Positions 1-9,937 of a stretch of 64,000 nucleotides of DNA are shown here, piece by piece. Position 1 is the first letter of the stretch; every line of letters starts with the position of its first letter. The position numbers were made by a program, and so were the translations under genes. The notes under the pieces were generated by a model. The model made no database searches and had not been told where the DNA came from. It saw nothing but the letters and a program-made list of their open reading frames with translations. The DNA is from Sphingobium sp. SCG-1 (GTDB taxonomy: Bacteria > Pseudomonadota > Alphaproteobacteria > Sphingomonadales > Sphingomonadaceae), in NCBI RefSeq assembly GCF_002953135.1, contig NZ_CP026372.1:744001-808000 (forward strand). Reading direction: 5' to 3'.

Positions 1-1
1 T

Positions 2-805
2 CCCGGCCGAACAGTCGTCTACATGGACCCCGGCACCGCAAAGGTGTTGGACAAGGCGGACGGTAATGCGGGACTCGTCCGCTTTATGCATGGCCTTCAC
101 GGCAGTTTGCTGGTACCTGGCGTGGGGCGGCAGATTGTCGGCTGGATCGGCGTCGCGATGGTGATATCCAGTGTCTCGGGCATTTGGTTATGGTGGCCTA
201 CGGTCGGAAGCTGGCTGCGTGGCCTGCGCTGGAAACGCCATCGCAATTTCGACACGAACCTGCATCATCAACTGGGCTTTTGGATCGCGCTGCCGCTGTT
301 CGTGCTTTCGCTGACGGGGGCCTGGATCAGCTTTCCGGCGTTCTTCGGCCAGATATCGGGCGAAGCGCGGCAGCAGCCTCGACGTGGCCAGCCTGACCGT
401 ATGGCGATGATGCGCGCGCAGCCGCTGGCGACACCCAAGACTACGCTCGATCAGGCCATCGCTGCGAGCAAGAAGCTGGCTCCGGAGCAGGTCACGTCCG
501 TCAACTGGCCCACTGACCTGAAGGCGGAATGGAGCGTCTCCTTCAACGGGAAAACCGTCGCCGTCGACGACGGGACCGGCGCTGCCAAGCTCAACGCGCC
601 GCGCGAGACCACCGAAACCACATCCCGCCTGATGCGGCGCATCCATGACGGCACCGGCATGGGCATGGTCTGGCAGGTCGTGATCTTCCTTGGCGGCCTC
701 ATTCCGGCGATACTTGCGATCACCGGCATCATCATGTGGTGGCGTGCACGTAAATGGCGCGGCGATCTCGCCAAGCGTCAAAAGCGCAAGATTGCATCGG
801 CCTGA
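2..805 (+). CDS. PepSY-associated TM helix protein (N-terminus outside window)
   Basis: The frame is open from base 2, so this is the C-terminal part of a longer inner-membrane protein. Visible are a tryptophan-rich helix around IWLWWP, a second helix (GFWIALPLFVLSLTGAWI), a soluble stretch of about 100 residues containing a PepSY-like segment (TSVNWPTDLKAEWSVSF), and a last helix ending in WWRARKWR. This order fits PepSY_TM proteins, often linked to iron or siderophore uptake or to flavin-dependent metal reduction. That role is family knowledge only; no iron gene is visible here. It converges on the glutamate dehydrogenase gene across a strong terminator. Confidence 0.8.
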   Translation, partial: PGRTVVYMDPGTAKVLDKADGNAGLVRFMHGLHGSLLVPGVGRQIVGWIGVAMVISSVSGIWLWWPTVGSWLRGLRWKRHRNFDTNLHHQLGFWIALPLFVLSLTGAWISFPAFFGQISGEARQQPRRGQPDRMAMMRAQPLATPKTTLDQAIAASKKLAPEQVTSVNWPTDLKAEWSVSFNGKTVAVDDGTGAAKLNAPRETTETTSRLMRRIHDGTGMGMVWQVVIFLGGLIPAILAITGIIMWWRARKWRGDLAKRQKRKIASA

Positions 806-816
806 TTACGAAGAAG

Positions 817-850
817 AAAGGCTTCCCCATTGGAGAAGCCTTTCTTTTTT
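817..850. terminator. Rho-independent terminator between convergent genes
   Basis: A 9-bp perfect stem (AAAGGCTTC at 817-825 with GAAGCCTTT at 835-843) is followed by C and six T. On the minus strand the stem is preceded by an A-rich stretch, so it can serve both the PepSY gene and the glutamate dehydrogenase gene ending at 849. Confidence 0.9.
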
Positions 851-3800
851 ACCGCCCCAGCAACCCACGTGCCTGGCCCGCGATTTCCGCCAGCATCGCG
901 ACGTTGGGCACTGCAGCCGACTTGGCCCGCTTCACCAGCGCCCGGAATTGCGCGATGCGCGACGCCTGCCTTTCCAGCCATGCATCGACGAAGCCGGTCA
1001 CGTCGCTGCCCTTCGCCTGCGCCAGGAAGTCGAGGCGCACTTGCTGCATGTCGCGCGCCACCCCGGAGATCAGCAGGCGCTCCCACGGATCGCTTGGCTC
1101 CATGCGTGCGGCCGCGGACTGCACCCAGTCGATCCCTACCGCTTCACCCAAATGCGTAAATGCCTGCGTAATGGTGATTTCATCGACTTTCAGCTTCGAC
1201 GCCAGTTGTGCCAGGCCCACGGCGCCATCGAGCTTGAACAGCGCCGAAGCCCGCGTCACCAGTTCCTCCGGCGCGCCTAGCGCTGTCAGGCTTTCCGCGA
1301 CCGCGCCGCTGCGACGGATAGCCTCGTGCGTCAGCAGCGAGTCCACCTGAGCGGACAATTTAGCGACGCCGGGTGCCAGCGTCTCAACCCCGACCTGCGG
1401 CAAAGTGCCTGGGGCAAGGCTGCGCAATATGTCGGCGATCTGCGCGCGCATACCCGACGCGATGTTGCCGAGCAGGGCAAGCCGCGCATCTTCGGGCATC
1501 GTCGCGGCGTCGATGTCCTCCCACAAGCTGCGCACGTCGAACAGCCGCTCCGCCACCACGAATGCGTTGGCAAGGTCGGAAAGCGCGCAGCCCTCTTCCT
1601 CAGCCAATTCGAACGGATGGATGAGGCCGAGGCGATTGACGATGCGGTTGGCAAGCTTCGTCGCGATGATCTCGCCACGTAGCTGGTGCTGAACGATAGC
1701 GTCGGCTTCCTTCTGCTGCATTTCGGCAGGAAAGGCGGCGGCGAGCTCACCGTCCATTCCATGATCCGTGCCCAGCGCGCCATGTTCTATGGCATCCTGC
1801 AAAGCGAGCTTGGCGGTCGCCAGCAGCACGGCGAGTTCGGGGCGAGTCAGCCCCTTGCCGTCCTGCGCACGGCGCAGAAGCTGCTCGTTGCTGGCCAATC
1901 CTTCAACAGCGCGGTCGAGCCGCCCGTTGCCCTCGAACGTCTCGATCAACCGGACATAGCTGGCAAGGCTGGTCGCGCCGCCGCGTTCGGCAATCGACAG
2001 GCCAAGCGCTTGCAGGCGATTATCCTCCAGAACCAGTTCCGCGACGTCATCGGTCATGCGCACGAGCAAGGCGTTGCGATCTTCGAGCGACAGGCGGCCC
2101 TCGGCCATTTCCTTGTTGAGCGCGATCTTAATGTTCACTTCATTGTCCGAACAATCGACGCCCGCCGAATTGTCGATAAAGTCGGTGTTGATGCGCCCGC
2201 CCGCCAGCGCGAAGGCAATGCGCCCGGCCTGCGTAATGCCAAGGTTCGCGCCTTCGCCTAAAACCTTGACCTTCAATTCCTCTGCATTGACGCGCAGGCG
2301 ATCGTTCGCCGGATCGCCAACATCGCCATGGCTTTGCGCGGCGGCTTTCACATAGGTTCCGATGCCGCCGAACCACAGAAGGTCGGCCGGGCTACGCAGG
2401 ATCGCGGAGATCAGCGTCGTGGGATCCATCTCGCTATCCGCTACCCCCAGCATCGCCTGCACTTCCGGAGTGAGGGTAATGCTCTTCATCGAGCGGGGGA
2501 ACACGCCGCCACCCTTGGAGATCAGCGACTTGTCGTAATCGTCCCAGCTTGAACGCGGCAGCGCGAACATGCGCGCGCGCTCCTCCCAGCTTTTTGCAGG
2601 ATCGGGATCGGGGTCGAAGAAGATGTGCCGGTGGTCGAACGCCGCAACCAGTTTGATCGATTTGCTGAGCAGCATGCCGTTGCCGAACACGTCCCCCGAC
2701 ATGTCGCCGCAGCCGATGACATGGACCGGCTCGCTCTGCACATCGGTGTCCATCTCGGCGAAATGCCGCTGCACTGAGAGCCATGCGCCGCGCGCGGTGA
2801 TGCCCATCGCCTTGTGGTCGTAACCGTTGGAGCCGCCGCTGGCGAAGGCGTCGCCCAGCCAGAATTTACGCTCCAGCGCGATGCCGTTGGCGACATCGGA
2901 GAAGGTTGCTGTCCCCTTGTCCGCCGCCACGACGAAATAGGGATCGTCGCCATCACGGATGACGATGCCCGCCGGATGCTTGACCTTTCCGCTAACGAGG
3001 TTGTCCGTGACCGACAACAGGGAGCGGATGAAGATGCGGTAGCTTTCAGTTCCTTCCTTCAGCCATGCGTCGCGATCCGTCGCAGGGTTGGGCAGTTGCT
3101 TCGGATAGAAGCCGCCCTTCGCGCCGGTCGGCACGATGACGGCGTTCTTGACACGTTGCGCCTTCATTAGGCCAAGGATTTCCGTGCGGAAGTCGTCGCG
3201 GCGATCCGACCACCGCAGCCCGCCGCGCGCCACGGGTCCGGCGCGCAGATGGATGCCCTCGACACGGGGTGAATAGACCCAGATTTCGCGCCAGGGGAGG
3301 GGGGCAGGGAGGCCGGGCACCTTCGCGCTATCCAATTTGAACGCGAGCGCTTCCTGTGCGGCAGGCGCGAAGAAGTTGGTGCGCAGGGTCGCCGCGATGA
3401 CGGCGCGCAGCAGGCGCAGGATGCGGTCCTCGTCGATGGCGGAGACATTCTCAAGTCCCGCATCGATGTCGTCCTCTGCCGCTTTCGACGCGTCCTCGCC
3501 GCCCTTCTGCGCGGGGTCATGAAGCGCCGTGAACAGGCGGACGAGCGCGCGCGCGATATCGGCTTCGCGGCGCAGCGTTTCCGCCACAGTCGGCATACTG
3601 TAAGCCATGCCAGTCTGACGCAGATAGCGATAGAGCGCGCGGAACAGAACTACCGCCTGCGGCTCCAGCGCGGCAGTCACGACAAGTTCGTTGAACCGGT
3701 CGTTTTCTGCCGAGCCTTGCAGCACTGCGGCAATGGCCGTCTGTACGATGTCGGCGCGCTCCAGCACGGGGGCTGCATCGCCGCCGGGCAATTCAAGCAC

Positions 3801-5522
3801 GAAGCGCTGAATGTGCCCCAGCGCGCCGCGGTCGATGGGCGTCGTCATTTCCTCAATCGCGCGGAAGCCGAAATTCTCCAGCGCCGGGACGGCTTCCGAC
3901 AAGGCGACGGGGTCATTGCTGTACAGCTTCAGGCGCAGCCGTGCCGCCGCGTCGTCCTCATTGCGATACAGGCGCACGCTGCGCGCAATGGGGCCGGACA
4001 GACGATAAAGCTGCGCGATGTCGATAGCTGCTTCCGCCGGCCCAGCGCCGTTGCGATAGTTCTGCGGAAAGCCGTTCGCATATTTCTGCGCCAGCGCCGC
4101 CGCGCGCCCGGCTTCCTCGCTTTCAGCCAAGGATGCCTCGACGGCAGGCAGCCAGCCGCGCACCATTCGCTGCAACTCGCGGTCGAGCGCTTCGGTGTCT
4201 GGAACGCGGCCGCCTTCGCGCAGGTCGAGCGTGATGCGGAGCAGCGCGAGGCCGCCTTCTTCCAGCGCTACCGACCAGCTCAGCACGGCGGCGTTTGCAG
4301 CTTCGGCCAGCATGTCCTGCACGGAAACCCGGCGGGCCGTGGTCAGTTCGTCACGTGGCAACCATACGAAAGCATAGAGGTGACGGGCAAGCGAACTGGT
4401 CGCCAGCGCCAGCTTGGGCCGCGGCCGGTCGGAGAGCGACATGAACGTCAGCGCCAGTTGCTCCAGCGTCTCGCGGTCGAACCCGATCAGGATATCATGC
4501 GGCAGCATGGTAAGGGCGTGCACCAGCGCCTTGCCCGCGTGCCCGGCGGGATCGAATCCGAACTTCTCCATCAGCACGGTAAGCGCCGACCGCAGCACCG
4601 GCACCTTGTCCGGCGTGGCGGCGAGTCCGGCGCTCGTCCACATGCCCGCATGAATCGAGAGGGCAGTGATGTCTTTCCCTTCGCGAACCGGCACGATGAT
4701 GAGATCGACGAGCACATTGCGATGCACACGCGACGTCCGGTTCGACTTGATAATGAGCGGCGCGCGGCGGCCTTCCTCGAACCAGACGAATGCGGCCTCT
4801 ATTGTGGCGGGCGCAAGAAGCTCTTCTCCCTTGAGCGCGCATACGCCCAGTTGAGAGAGGATCGCACCCTGCCGCGTGCGGCGTTCGTAACCCGTTTGCG
4901 TCAGATGCCGCGAGAGGAACCAACGCAGTAATGCCGCGCCTTCTTCTTCCTGTATCGTTTCCGCGTCGGCGCGCAGCGCCTGCTGCATGGCGGGCCAATC
5001 GGTGACGGCGGCGCGAACATGGGCAAGGACTTCGTCCAACGCCTGCTCCAGCGCCCGGCGCGCTTTTGCGTCGGCACGATCCGCTTCGATGTAGATCATC
5101 GATTCCCGCCGTGCACCAGGCGCATCGGATGGCAGAATGGCGGTGAGCTTGCCCTGCGCATCGCGGCTTACGGAAAGTATAGGGTGAAGTAGACGGTGAA
5201 TCACCAGATTTGCCTGGGAAAGGCTGTTGGCGATCGAGTCGACCAGGAACGGCATATCATCGTTTACGATGGCGATCCGCATCGATCGCGGCGCAGGCGC
5301 CGGGTCGGCGGCGCTGGTGCTCGTCTCTCCACCTGCAGTGTCGATTGCGATGACGGGCGTACCGGGAGTGCGGTTTCCTGCCGCCGCAGAGAGGAACGAG
5401 GCGGCGCTTTCCAGTGCGCGGTCATCGAACCCTTCGCGCTCTCCAGGCAGGGCACCTAGTGCAAGAGCGGCGCGCAGCGCCTCTTCGATGGCGACCGCTT
5501 TGGGCCGCGCAACTTGCGTCAT
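849..5522 (-). CDS. NAD-dependent glutamate dehydrogenase, ~180 kDa class
   Basis: Oxidatively deaminates L-glutamate to 2-oxoglutarate and ammonium with NAD+ in the cytosol, mainly for glutamate catabolism. The length (1557 aa) is diagnostic of the large class known as GdhB in Pseudomonas and GdhZ in Caulobacter. The dehydrogenase core lies in the second half: ARGGLRWSDRRDDFRTE near residue 763, PTGAKGGF with the substrate/catalytic lysine near 797, and GGIGTYVKA near 1050. The N-terminal half contains ACT-like regulatory regions. I chose the ATG at 5522 because GGTGAGGA sits directly upstream; an in-frame GTG at 5531 is possible. It stands alone. Confidence 0.95.
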   Translation of the reverse strand: MTQVARPKAVAIEEALRAALALGALPGEREGFDDRALESAASFLSAAAGNRTPGTPVIAIDTAGGETSTSAADPAPAPRSMRIAIVNDDMPFLVDSIANSLSQANLVIHRLLHPILSVSRDAQGKLTAILPSDAPGARRESMIYIEADRADAKARRALEQALDEVLAHVRAAVTDWPAMQQALRADAETIQEEEGAALLRWFLSRHLTQTGYERRTRQGAILSQLGVCALKGEELLAPATIEAAFVWFEEGRRAPLIIKSNRTSRVHRNVLVDLIIVPVREGKDITALSIHAGMWTSAGLAATPDKVPVLRSALTVLMEKFGFDPAGHAGKALVHALTMLPHDILIGFDRETLEQLALTFMSLSDRPRPKLALATSSLARHLYAFVWLPRDELTTARRVSVQDMLAEAANAAVLSWSVALEEGGLALLRITLDLREGGRVPDTEALDRELQRMVRGWLPAVEASLAESEEAGRAAALAQKYANGFPQNYRNGAGPAEAAIDIAQLYRLSGPIARSVRLYRNEDDAAARLRLKLYSNDPVALSEAVPALENFGFRAIEEMTTPIDRGALGHIQRFVLELPGGDAAPVLERADIVQTAIAAVLQGSAENDRFNELVVTAALEPQAVVLFRALYRYLRQTGMAYSMPTVAETLRREADIARALVRLFTALHDPAQKGGEDASKAAEDDIDAGLENVSAIDEDRILRLLRAVIAATLRTNFFAPAAQEALAFKLDSAKVPGLPAPLPWREIWVYSPRVEGIHLRAGPVARGGLRWSDRRDDFRTEILGLMKAQRVKNAVIVPTGAKGGFYPKQLPNPATDRDAWLKEGTESYRIFIRSLLSVTDNLVSGKVKHPAGIVIRDGDDPYFVVAADKGTATFSDVANGIALERKFWLGDAFASGGSNGYDHKAMGITARGAWLSVQRHFAEMDTDVQSEPVHVIGCGDMSGDVFGNGMLLSKSIKLVAAFDHRHIFFDPDPDPAKSWEERARMFALPRSSWDDYDKSLISKGGGVFPRSMKSITLTPEVQAMLGVADSEMDPTTLISAILRSPADLLWFGGIGTYVKAAAQSHGDVGDPANDRLRVNAEELKVKVLGEGANLGITQAGRIAFALAGGRINTDFIDNSAGVDCSDNEVNIKIALNKEMAEGRLSLEDRNALLVRMTDDVAELVLEDNRLQALGLSIAERGGATSLASYVRLIETFEGNGRLDRAVEGLASNEQLLRRAQDGKGLTRPELAVLLATAKLALQDAIEHGALGTDHGMDGELAAAFPAEMQQKEADAIVQHQLRGEIIATKLANRIVNRLGLIHPFELAEEEGCALSDLANAFVVAERLFDVRSLWEDIDAATMPEDARLALLGNIASGMRAQIADILRSLAPGTLPQVGVETLAPGVAKLSAQVDSLLTHEAIRRSGAVAESLTALGAPEELVTRASALFKLDGAVGLAQLASKLKVDEITITQAFTHLGEAVGIDWVQSAAARMEPSDPWERLLISGVARDMQQVRLDFLAQAKGSDVTGFVDAWLERQASRIAQFRALVKRAKSAAVPNVAMLAEIAGQARGLLGR

Positions 5523-5649
5523 TTTCCTCACCTCATAAGGCCATGAGTACAGCTTTGTGCGGCCTGTATGCGCCAGTGAGAGATGAGGCTCAACCTCTTT
5601 TTGGATAGAATATTTCTACGAATTGTAACGAAATAACAATAGAAACGAC

Positions 5650-7005
5650 TTAGCCTTTGATGTTGACCATCACCTTCGCCGTCAACTTGTCGCCATGTGG
5701 CAGCGCCCCCACGATAGACAAACTTCCGTCCAACTCGCGTCGACCGACGAGGATGGCAAACCCGTCTTCGTCAGTTGCTATATTCTCCGTTGTCATGACC
5801 GGCGCCGCCTTTAATGACTGGCGTGCAATTGCAGTGCGATCCTGTCGCTCAGGCTGAGCCGCCTTCCGCGCGGTGCGCTCGTCGCGGACGAGTCCCTTCA
5901 AACCACCGGGATAATGCTCCAGATGCTCGGCCAACATGCCGGTTGCAAGGCCATGTGCCCGGCCGTGCTCCAGCGCGCTGGCGAACTCAGTGATGCGCGT
6001 CTTGTCATAGGTGACGCCAAAGATAAGCTTGATGACCGCGGTCATCGGGCTGCGCGCCTGCACCTTGATGCCGGCATCTTCCAGCATAATGGCATAGTCC
6101 CTCGGTGCATCCTCGCTCGCGATGGCGAAGTCATAGGCAAGGCCAATCGCGCGATACAACGCCGCTCGGCTACGCACGTCGTTGTGCCCGGCTTCCAGCG
6201 CGCAATCACGCGCAACCGTCAGCCAATCGGCTAGCGAGGCGTCGTCTCCCAAGTCGAACGTGTCCGTCAGTTCCAGTTCCGGCAGGAGAGAGAGTTCTTC
6301 CGGCTCTTCCATCATCTGTGAGGAGTCGGCGGCGTGGTCCTCATCGAAGGAAGGCCCGTCCGCCCAGACGGGTGCTGCCGAAGCGTTGACTGGCGCGCTT
6401 CGCAAAGCCTGGTCGACTTCTTCGGCCAGCGCATCGGTCAAGTCGCGGCTGGCCATTTCCTTCCAATTTATCACGCCGTACACGAAATCGATGGTGTCGT
6501 CGTCCGACGAGAACGGCATCAGAATGCCGCGATACATGATTTCCGCGCCACGCTGATTGACGAATTCCGCTTCGAAACCGATCGGGGCGGCGTTGGCAAT
6601 AATCTGAAGATAATGATCGGTGAGCCGCGACAGCAAGGAGCGCGTGGGGACATCGCCGATCGTGTCGATATGCCCGACTATTTCGCACTCCCGGCGCAAT
6701 TCCGTGCCGAGATAGACGACGGCCGGGTTCTCGATGCCTGCGGTAAAGTCCAGGAGGACGCTGTGTGGCCCGAAATCCTCGATCTGTTCGGGATTGAGAT
6801 CCTCAATCGACGGCAGCATCCGGTCGCCCAGCAGGGACGCCCAATAATTATAGGCGCGCACATGCATGCGCCGCTCGTTCGCGCTTATCCCCGACGGCGA
6901 ATCGATGGCATGGTCATCGGCAGCGTAGATGCTGTCCTCCTGATCGTTAACGGCATCATGCCCCCGCATCGTGTCCATCTCGGCCGTCCCAATCCCTAAA
7001 GCCAT
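5650..7005 (-). CDS. PAS-domain protein of unknown function
   Basis: Soluble 451-aa protein. After an acidic leader (about residues 1-40) comes a PAS_5-like region, about 45-190, with the run MHVRAYNYWASLLGDRMLPS, then LLDFTAGIENPAVVYLG, then a segment ending FVYGVINWKEMA. Alphaproteobacterial PAS proteins of this type usually carry no catalytic domain. The C-terminal half (about 230-451) is mostly helical and I do not recognise it. There is no histidine kinase, GGDEF or DNA-binding motif. It may be a sensory adaptor. Alternative starts exist at residues 10 and 13; none has a strong ribosome binding site. Confidence 0.75.
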   Translation of the reverse strand: MALGIGTAEMDTMRGHDAVNDQEDSIYAADDHAIDSPSGISANERRMHVRAYNYWASLLGDRMLPSIEDLNPEQIEDFGPHSVLLDFTAGIENPAVVYLGTELRRECEIVGHIDTIGDVPTRSLLSRLTDHYLQIIANAAPIGFEAEFVNQRGAEIMYRGILMPFSSDDDTIDFVYGVINWKEMASRDLTDALAEEVDQALRSAPVNASAAPVWADGPSFDEDHAADSSQMMEEPEELSLLPELELTDTFDLGDDASLADWLTVARDCALEAGHNDVRSRAALYRAIGLAYDFAIASEDAPRDYAIMLEDAGIKVQARSPMTAVIKLIFGVTYDKTRITEFASALEHGRAHGLATGMLAEHLEHYPGGLKGLVRDERTARKAAQPERQDRTAIARQSLKAAPVMTTENIATDEDGFAILVGRRELDGSLSIVGALPHGDKLTAKVMVNIKG

Positions 7006-7156
7006 TCAGGCGTCGGCACGCGGTGTCGCACAGGGATGGTAAACAGAACGTAAATTGCGGCTGAACATGGACGACCTCGATCGAGCATTGTCATGTCGGC
7101 GATGCTTGCAACCCGCCGCCTGTCCTGTTAAGCGCCCGCTTCGAGCAAGCCTCATT

Positions 7157-7232
7157 GCCGCTTTAGCTCAGTTGGTAGAGCACATCATTCGTAATGATGG
7201 GGTCAGGTGTTCGAGTCACCTAAGCGGCACCA
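7157..7232 (+). tRNA. tRNA-Thr (anticodon CGT)
   Basis: Complete cloverleaf. The acceptor stem GCCGCTT pairs with AAGCGGC, the D arm has AGCTCAGTTGGTAGAGC, the anticodon stem CATCA/TGATG encloses the loop TTCGTAA with anticodon CGT, the T arm contains GTTCGAGTC, and CCA is encoded. It reads ACG threonine codons. No integrase or duplicated 3' end was found nearby, so it shows no sign of being an integration site. Confidence 0.97.
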
Positions 7233-7348
7233 TCCCTCCGAGAAGGGAAATCCGGAATATCCTTGCGAAGGTGCCTTTGGCATGGGAGCCGATTTGGGTC
7301 CTGTTTGGGGCGCTTTGGGTGGGAAAGAGGATAAACGCAACGGCCCGG

Positions 7349-7522
7349 AACGGTACCGCCCATCTGCACGAACAGCCAGCCATCCCCTTCGAGCTTCTGC
7401 ATGATAAAGCCTTGGCCACAGAGCAGACCTGTCATGATCCGCTGCTGGAAGTGAATACCGATCGAAACCCCTTTCGCGGCCGCTAGGAAACTGTTTTTTT
7501 GGCAGATGAGACGGCCACCATA
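7349..7522 (-). pseudogene. Remnant of an AIM24/TIGR00266-family gene
   Basis: Reading the minus strand from 7522 down gives about 58 residues in one frame that match the conserved core of AIM24 (TIGR00266) proteins: YGGRLICQKNSFLAAAKG followed by GFIMQKLEGDGWLFVQMGGT. Just upstream the frame is closed by a TGA. Downstream of GGTV the family's usual continuation is absent. No start codon or ribosome binding site belongs to it. I infer a decayed internal fragment of a gene normally about 220-270 aa long. The rest of 7233-7686 shows no other gene. Confidence 0.65.
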
Positions 7523-7686
7523 AAGAGGCCTTCAAGCCACTGTCCCCGAACTTCGGGTTTAGCCGGTCGACAAATACTCACTGCATTCCCTAAAAAATCG
7601 GGAACAGGTGGCGGACCAGGCGGCGCCAAAGCCGCGAGGTTCGGCACGGCGGGCATCACCGCAGCGGCCTCGAGAGATCCCGCTGT

Positions 7687-8433
7687 CTAGCTCGCGAGCC
7701 CGTTCAACGCCGCAAATGGGTCATCGGCAGGGTCGTCATGCCAGCGATACTCAGCGCGGTTGGCGACCCATTGCGCTGTTTCCTTGCCATACATCTTTGC
7801 TATGAGCGCGAGGGCCATGTCGGTGCCCGCAGATACCCCCGAGGACGAGATGAACTTACCGTCTTCAACCCAGCGCGCCTTGGCTACCCACCACACCTTT
7901 GTGCTTTGTGCCGTCGCCCACTTCCAGGCCATCTTGTTGGTCGTAGCCTTATGACCGTCAAGTAGTCCGGTTTTCGCCAGAACGCCCGATCCGGTGCAAA
8001 CCGTCGCGACCTGCGGCGTCTTTTCGGCTAACGCACGGACCGCGCTGATGAACTCCGGGCTGGCCACCTCACGCCGCGTACCAATTCCGCCGGGAATCAT
8101 GACGATATCGAGAGGAGGCGCATCGACTAATGCACTATCGGCAATGACCGATGGACCGCCGCCGCTCCTGATCGCACCGGCTTTCTCAGCGAGCATCACA
8201 ATTTCCACCCGGTCCTGCAATGCTCCGAACATCGACAAGGGTCCGAAAACGTCAAACAGCTCGAAGCCATCGAACAATATCATGCCGAGCCGCTTTTTGG
8301 GACCGGTAGGTGCCAGCGTCGGCGGCTTGGTCGGGATTTGTGCGGTTGCGGGGATCGACGCTGTCATGAGGGAAAGCCCGGCAGCGGCGGCCAGCAGGTC
8401 GCGGCGCGACGGGTCGACAGATTTCAAGGTCAT
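7687..8433 (-). CDS. DJ-1/PfpI (isonitrile hydratase-like) family protein, exported
   Basis: 248 aa. The N-terminus has SRRDLLAAAAGLS followed by a hydrophobic stretch and ATA, a twin-arginine-type signal, so the protein is probably periplasmic. The rest is a ThiJ/PfpI fold: GMILFDGFELFDVFGPLSMF near the start of the domain and the nucleophile elbow VCTGSGVLAKTGLL with the family's cysteine. Isocyanide hydratases and AraC-associated amidotransferase-like proteins share this layout; the substrate cannot be told. The start is supported by GGAG eight bases upstream. It is a single-gene unit. Confidence 0.85.
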   Translation of the reverse strand: MTLKSVDPSRRDLLAAAAGLSLMTASIPATAQIPTKPPTLAPTGPKKRLGMILFDGFELFDVFGPLSMFGALQDRVEIVMLAEKAGAIRSGGGPSVIADSALVDAPPLDIVMIPGGIGTRREVASPEFISAVRALAEKTPQVATVCTGSGVLAKTGLLDGHKATTNKMAWKWATAQSTKVWWVAKARWVEDGKFISSSGVSAGTDMALALIAKMYGKETAQWVANRAEYRWHDDPADDPFAALNGLAS

Positions 8434-9280
8434 AACATGTCTCCTTAAGCCCCGTCGGAGAAACGATCAAAACACCTTTTCCTGCAAGCGACAATAATGC
8501 GGCAAGGTTAATTCCCTTAAGTGATCAGACGGTTCAGAAGGCTATTACTAGCATATCGACTAAAGTGGAAAATCCGCTGCTGAGAAGGTGAAATTGACAA
8601 AGTGAAGTCCGAAAACGTCGACATTGGCAGGCGGCAGCTGGGACGAAGCCGCCATTCCCGATGGCCGCGGCAACCAGCGGCTTTTAGTGGGCAACAGACG
8701 TTAGCAGGGTAGCTGATCTCATCCCAACCGAGGATTAGCAGCGATGCCTTCGCACGATCACGCGGCGAACCTCGCACCTCTTCAATGTTATCATCAGTCT
8801 GCTCGAGGAGACCCGCAAACCCGAGGACCTCAAGTGCGATAGCAGCGGCGAAAAGTCGAAGGATAAGTGAATTTATACGACCGAGCCTATTTGAACTTCG
8901 CGCGTCCCCAGCCATTTCGCGATGGCGTGACGGTGTTAACATAGAGGGTGCGCTAGAGGTTCTCACTCACATCGCCGATCTGCAAGTGGCGAGCACTTGG
9001 GGAGCGACCTGAACGCGGCCCCCGCGGTCGCCGCTTCTCCCCGAAGACGTTGACTGCAGCGCCGTCGATGAGCGGGCCGCAGCTTTCGGCAATGAACCAG
9101 CCATTCAAGCCGACGCCGGTGAACGGCGCCATCTGGTCGCCAGCCGCCGAAATTGTGGACCAGCCTAGCCATCTCGTTGTGCGTGCAAGGCTAGAAATCT
9201 GCAGCCAGGCAGGTTCCGGAAGAGAAACCGGAACTAGCCGCCTCTCGGGACCGGCTAAGAACGATCATATTATTGGAAAT
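8434..9280. other. Gene-poor spacer with degenerate sequence
   Basis: About 850 bases without a convincing gene. Open frames on both strands (the longest at 8517-8966, minus) show no family motif. One stretch, about 8600-8830, reads on the minus strand as EEVRGSPRDRAKASLLILGW and then ISYPANVCC, which resembles degenerate spacer-type ORFs I have seen in alphaproteobacteria. I read this as decayed sequence. No promoter, RNA or repeat structure stood out. Confidence 0.4.
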
Positions 9281-9925
9281 CTACACCGGGTGCGCATTTG
9301 GTCGATCGTCAAACCTCTCGCCTGCCAACTCGCTCGTTAGGGCATCGAACGCTGCGTTCAGCAGTTCGATGAGCGAACGCCGCTCGCCCTCCTGACTCAG
9401 GGCCTCGGTCGCCAGGCGGATCGCTCCGATCGCGAGCATTGCGATGAGCCGGAGCGCCATCCCGCGTGCAGGATCGGGCCAGCGTGCACTTAGCGCTGCG
9501 AACAATATTCGCTCTTGCTCGACGTAGCTGGCCTGCTTGCGTGCCTGAACGGCCGGGCTCGACCGCATGAGCCGGTCGATCGCGACCATGTCGTCGGCCG
9601 GCACTTCGGCGCATACCCCAATTACTGACGCACGGATCGCATCGAGGGGCAAAGCGTCTTCGTCCGCCTGTCGAATCCGACCAGCGATCATTCCGCCCAG
9701 GCCCTTCTGGAGCGAGATGAGGATGTCGTCCTTCGACTTGAAGTAGTGGAAGAACGTGCGGCGCGAGATGCCTGCCATCGCAGCGATCTCGTCCAGCGTC
9801 GTCGCGTCGATGCCCTTTTCAATGAACAGACAGATGCCTGCATCGGTGATTCGCCGCTGCGTCTCCTGCCTCTTTCGCTCACGCAGGCCCGACGTCGACG
9901 GGATATCGTTTTCAACCATTGTCAT
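9281..9925 (-). CDS. TetR-family transcriptional regulator
   Basis: 214 aa. The N-terminal helix-turn-helix is classical: RITDAGICLFIEKGIDATTL, then DEIAAMAGISRRTFFHYFKS at about residues 20-60. The C-terminal ligand-binding half is divergent, as usual. I start it at the ATG at 9925; the frame is open further upstream, but that would run through the operator and the divergent gene. It is transcribed away from the SDR gene at 9994. The two palindromes between them make it the probable local repressor of itself and the SDR, with an unknown ligand. Confidence 0.9.
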   Translation of the reverse strand: MTMVENDIPSTSGLRERKRQETQRRITDAGICLFIEKGIDATTLDEIAAMAGISRRTFFHYFKSKDDILISLQKGLGGMIAGRIRQADEDALPLDAIRASVIGVCAEVPADDMVAIDRLMRSSPAVQARKQASYVEQERILFAALSARWPDPARGMALRLIAMLAIGAIRLATEALSQEGERRSLIELLNAAFDALTSELAGERFDDRPNAHPV

Positions 9926-9937
9926 TACACTTGATCG

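Noticed and set aside
3519..4931. 470-aa open frame antisense to the glutamate dehydrogenase gene
   Set aside because: It is a shadow of high-GC coding sequence, rich in Arg/His/Gln with no motif; the minus-strand enzyme is certain.
7157..7690. tRNA-Thr as an integration site for a mobile element
   Set aside because: No integrase gene and no repeat of the tRNA 3' end was found downstream; only a decayed AIM24 fragment.
8517..8966. 149-aa minus-strand frame as a gene
   Set aside because: No ribosome binding site or family motif; translation resembles decayed spacer sequence.
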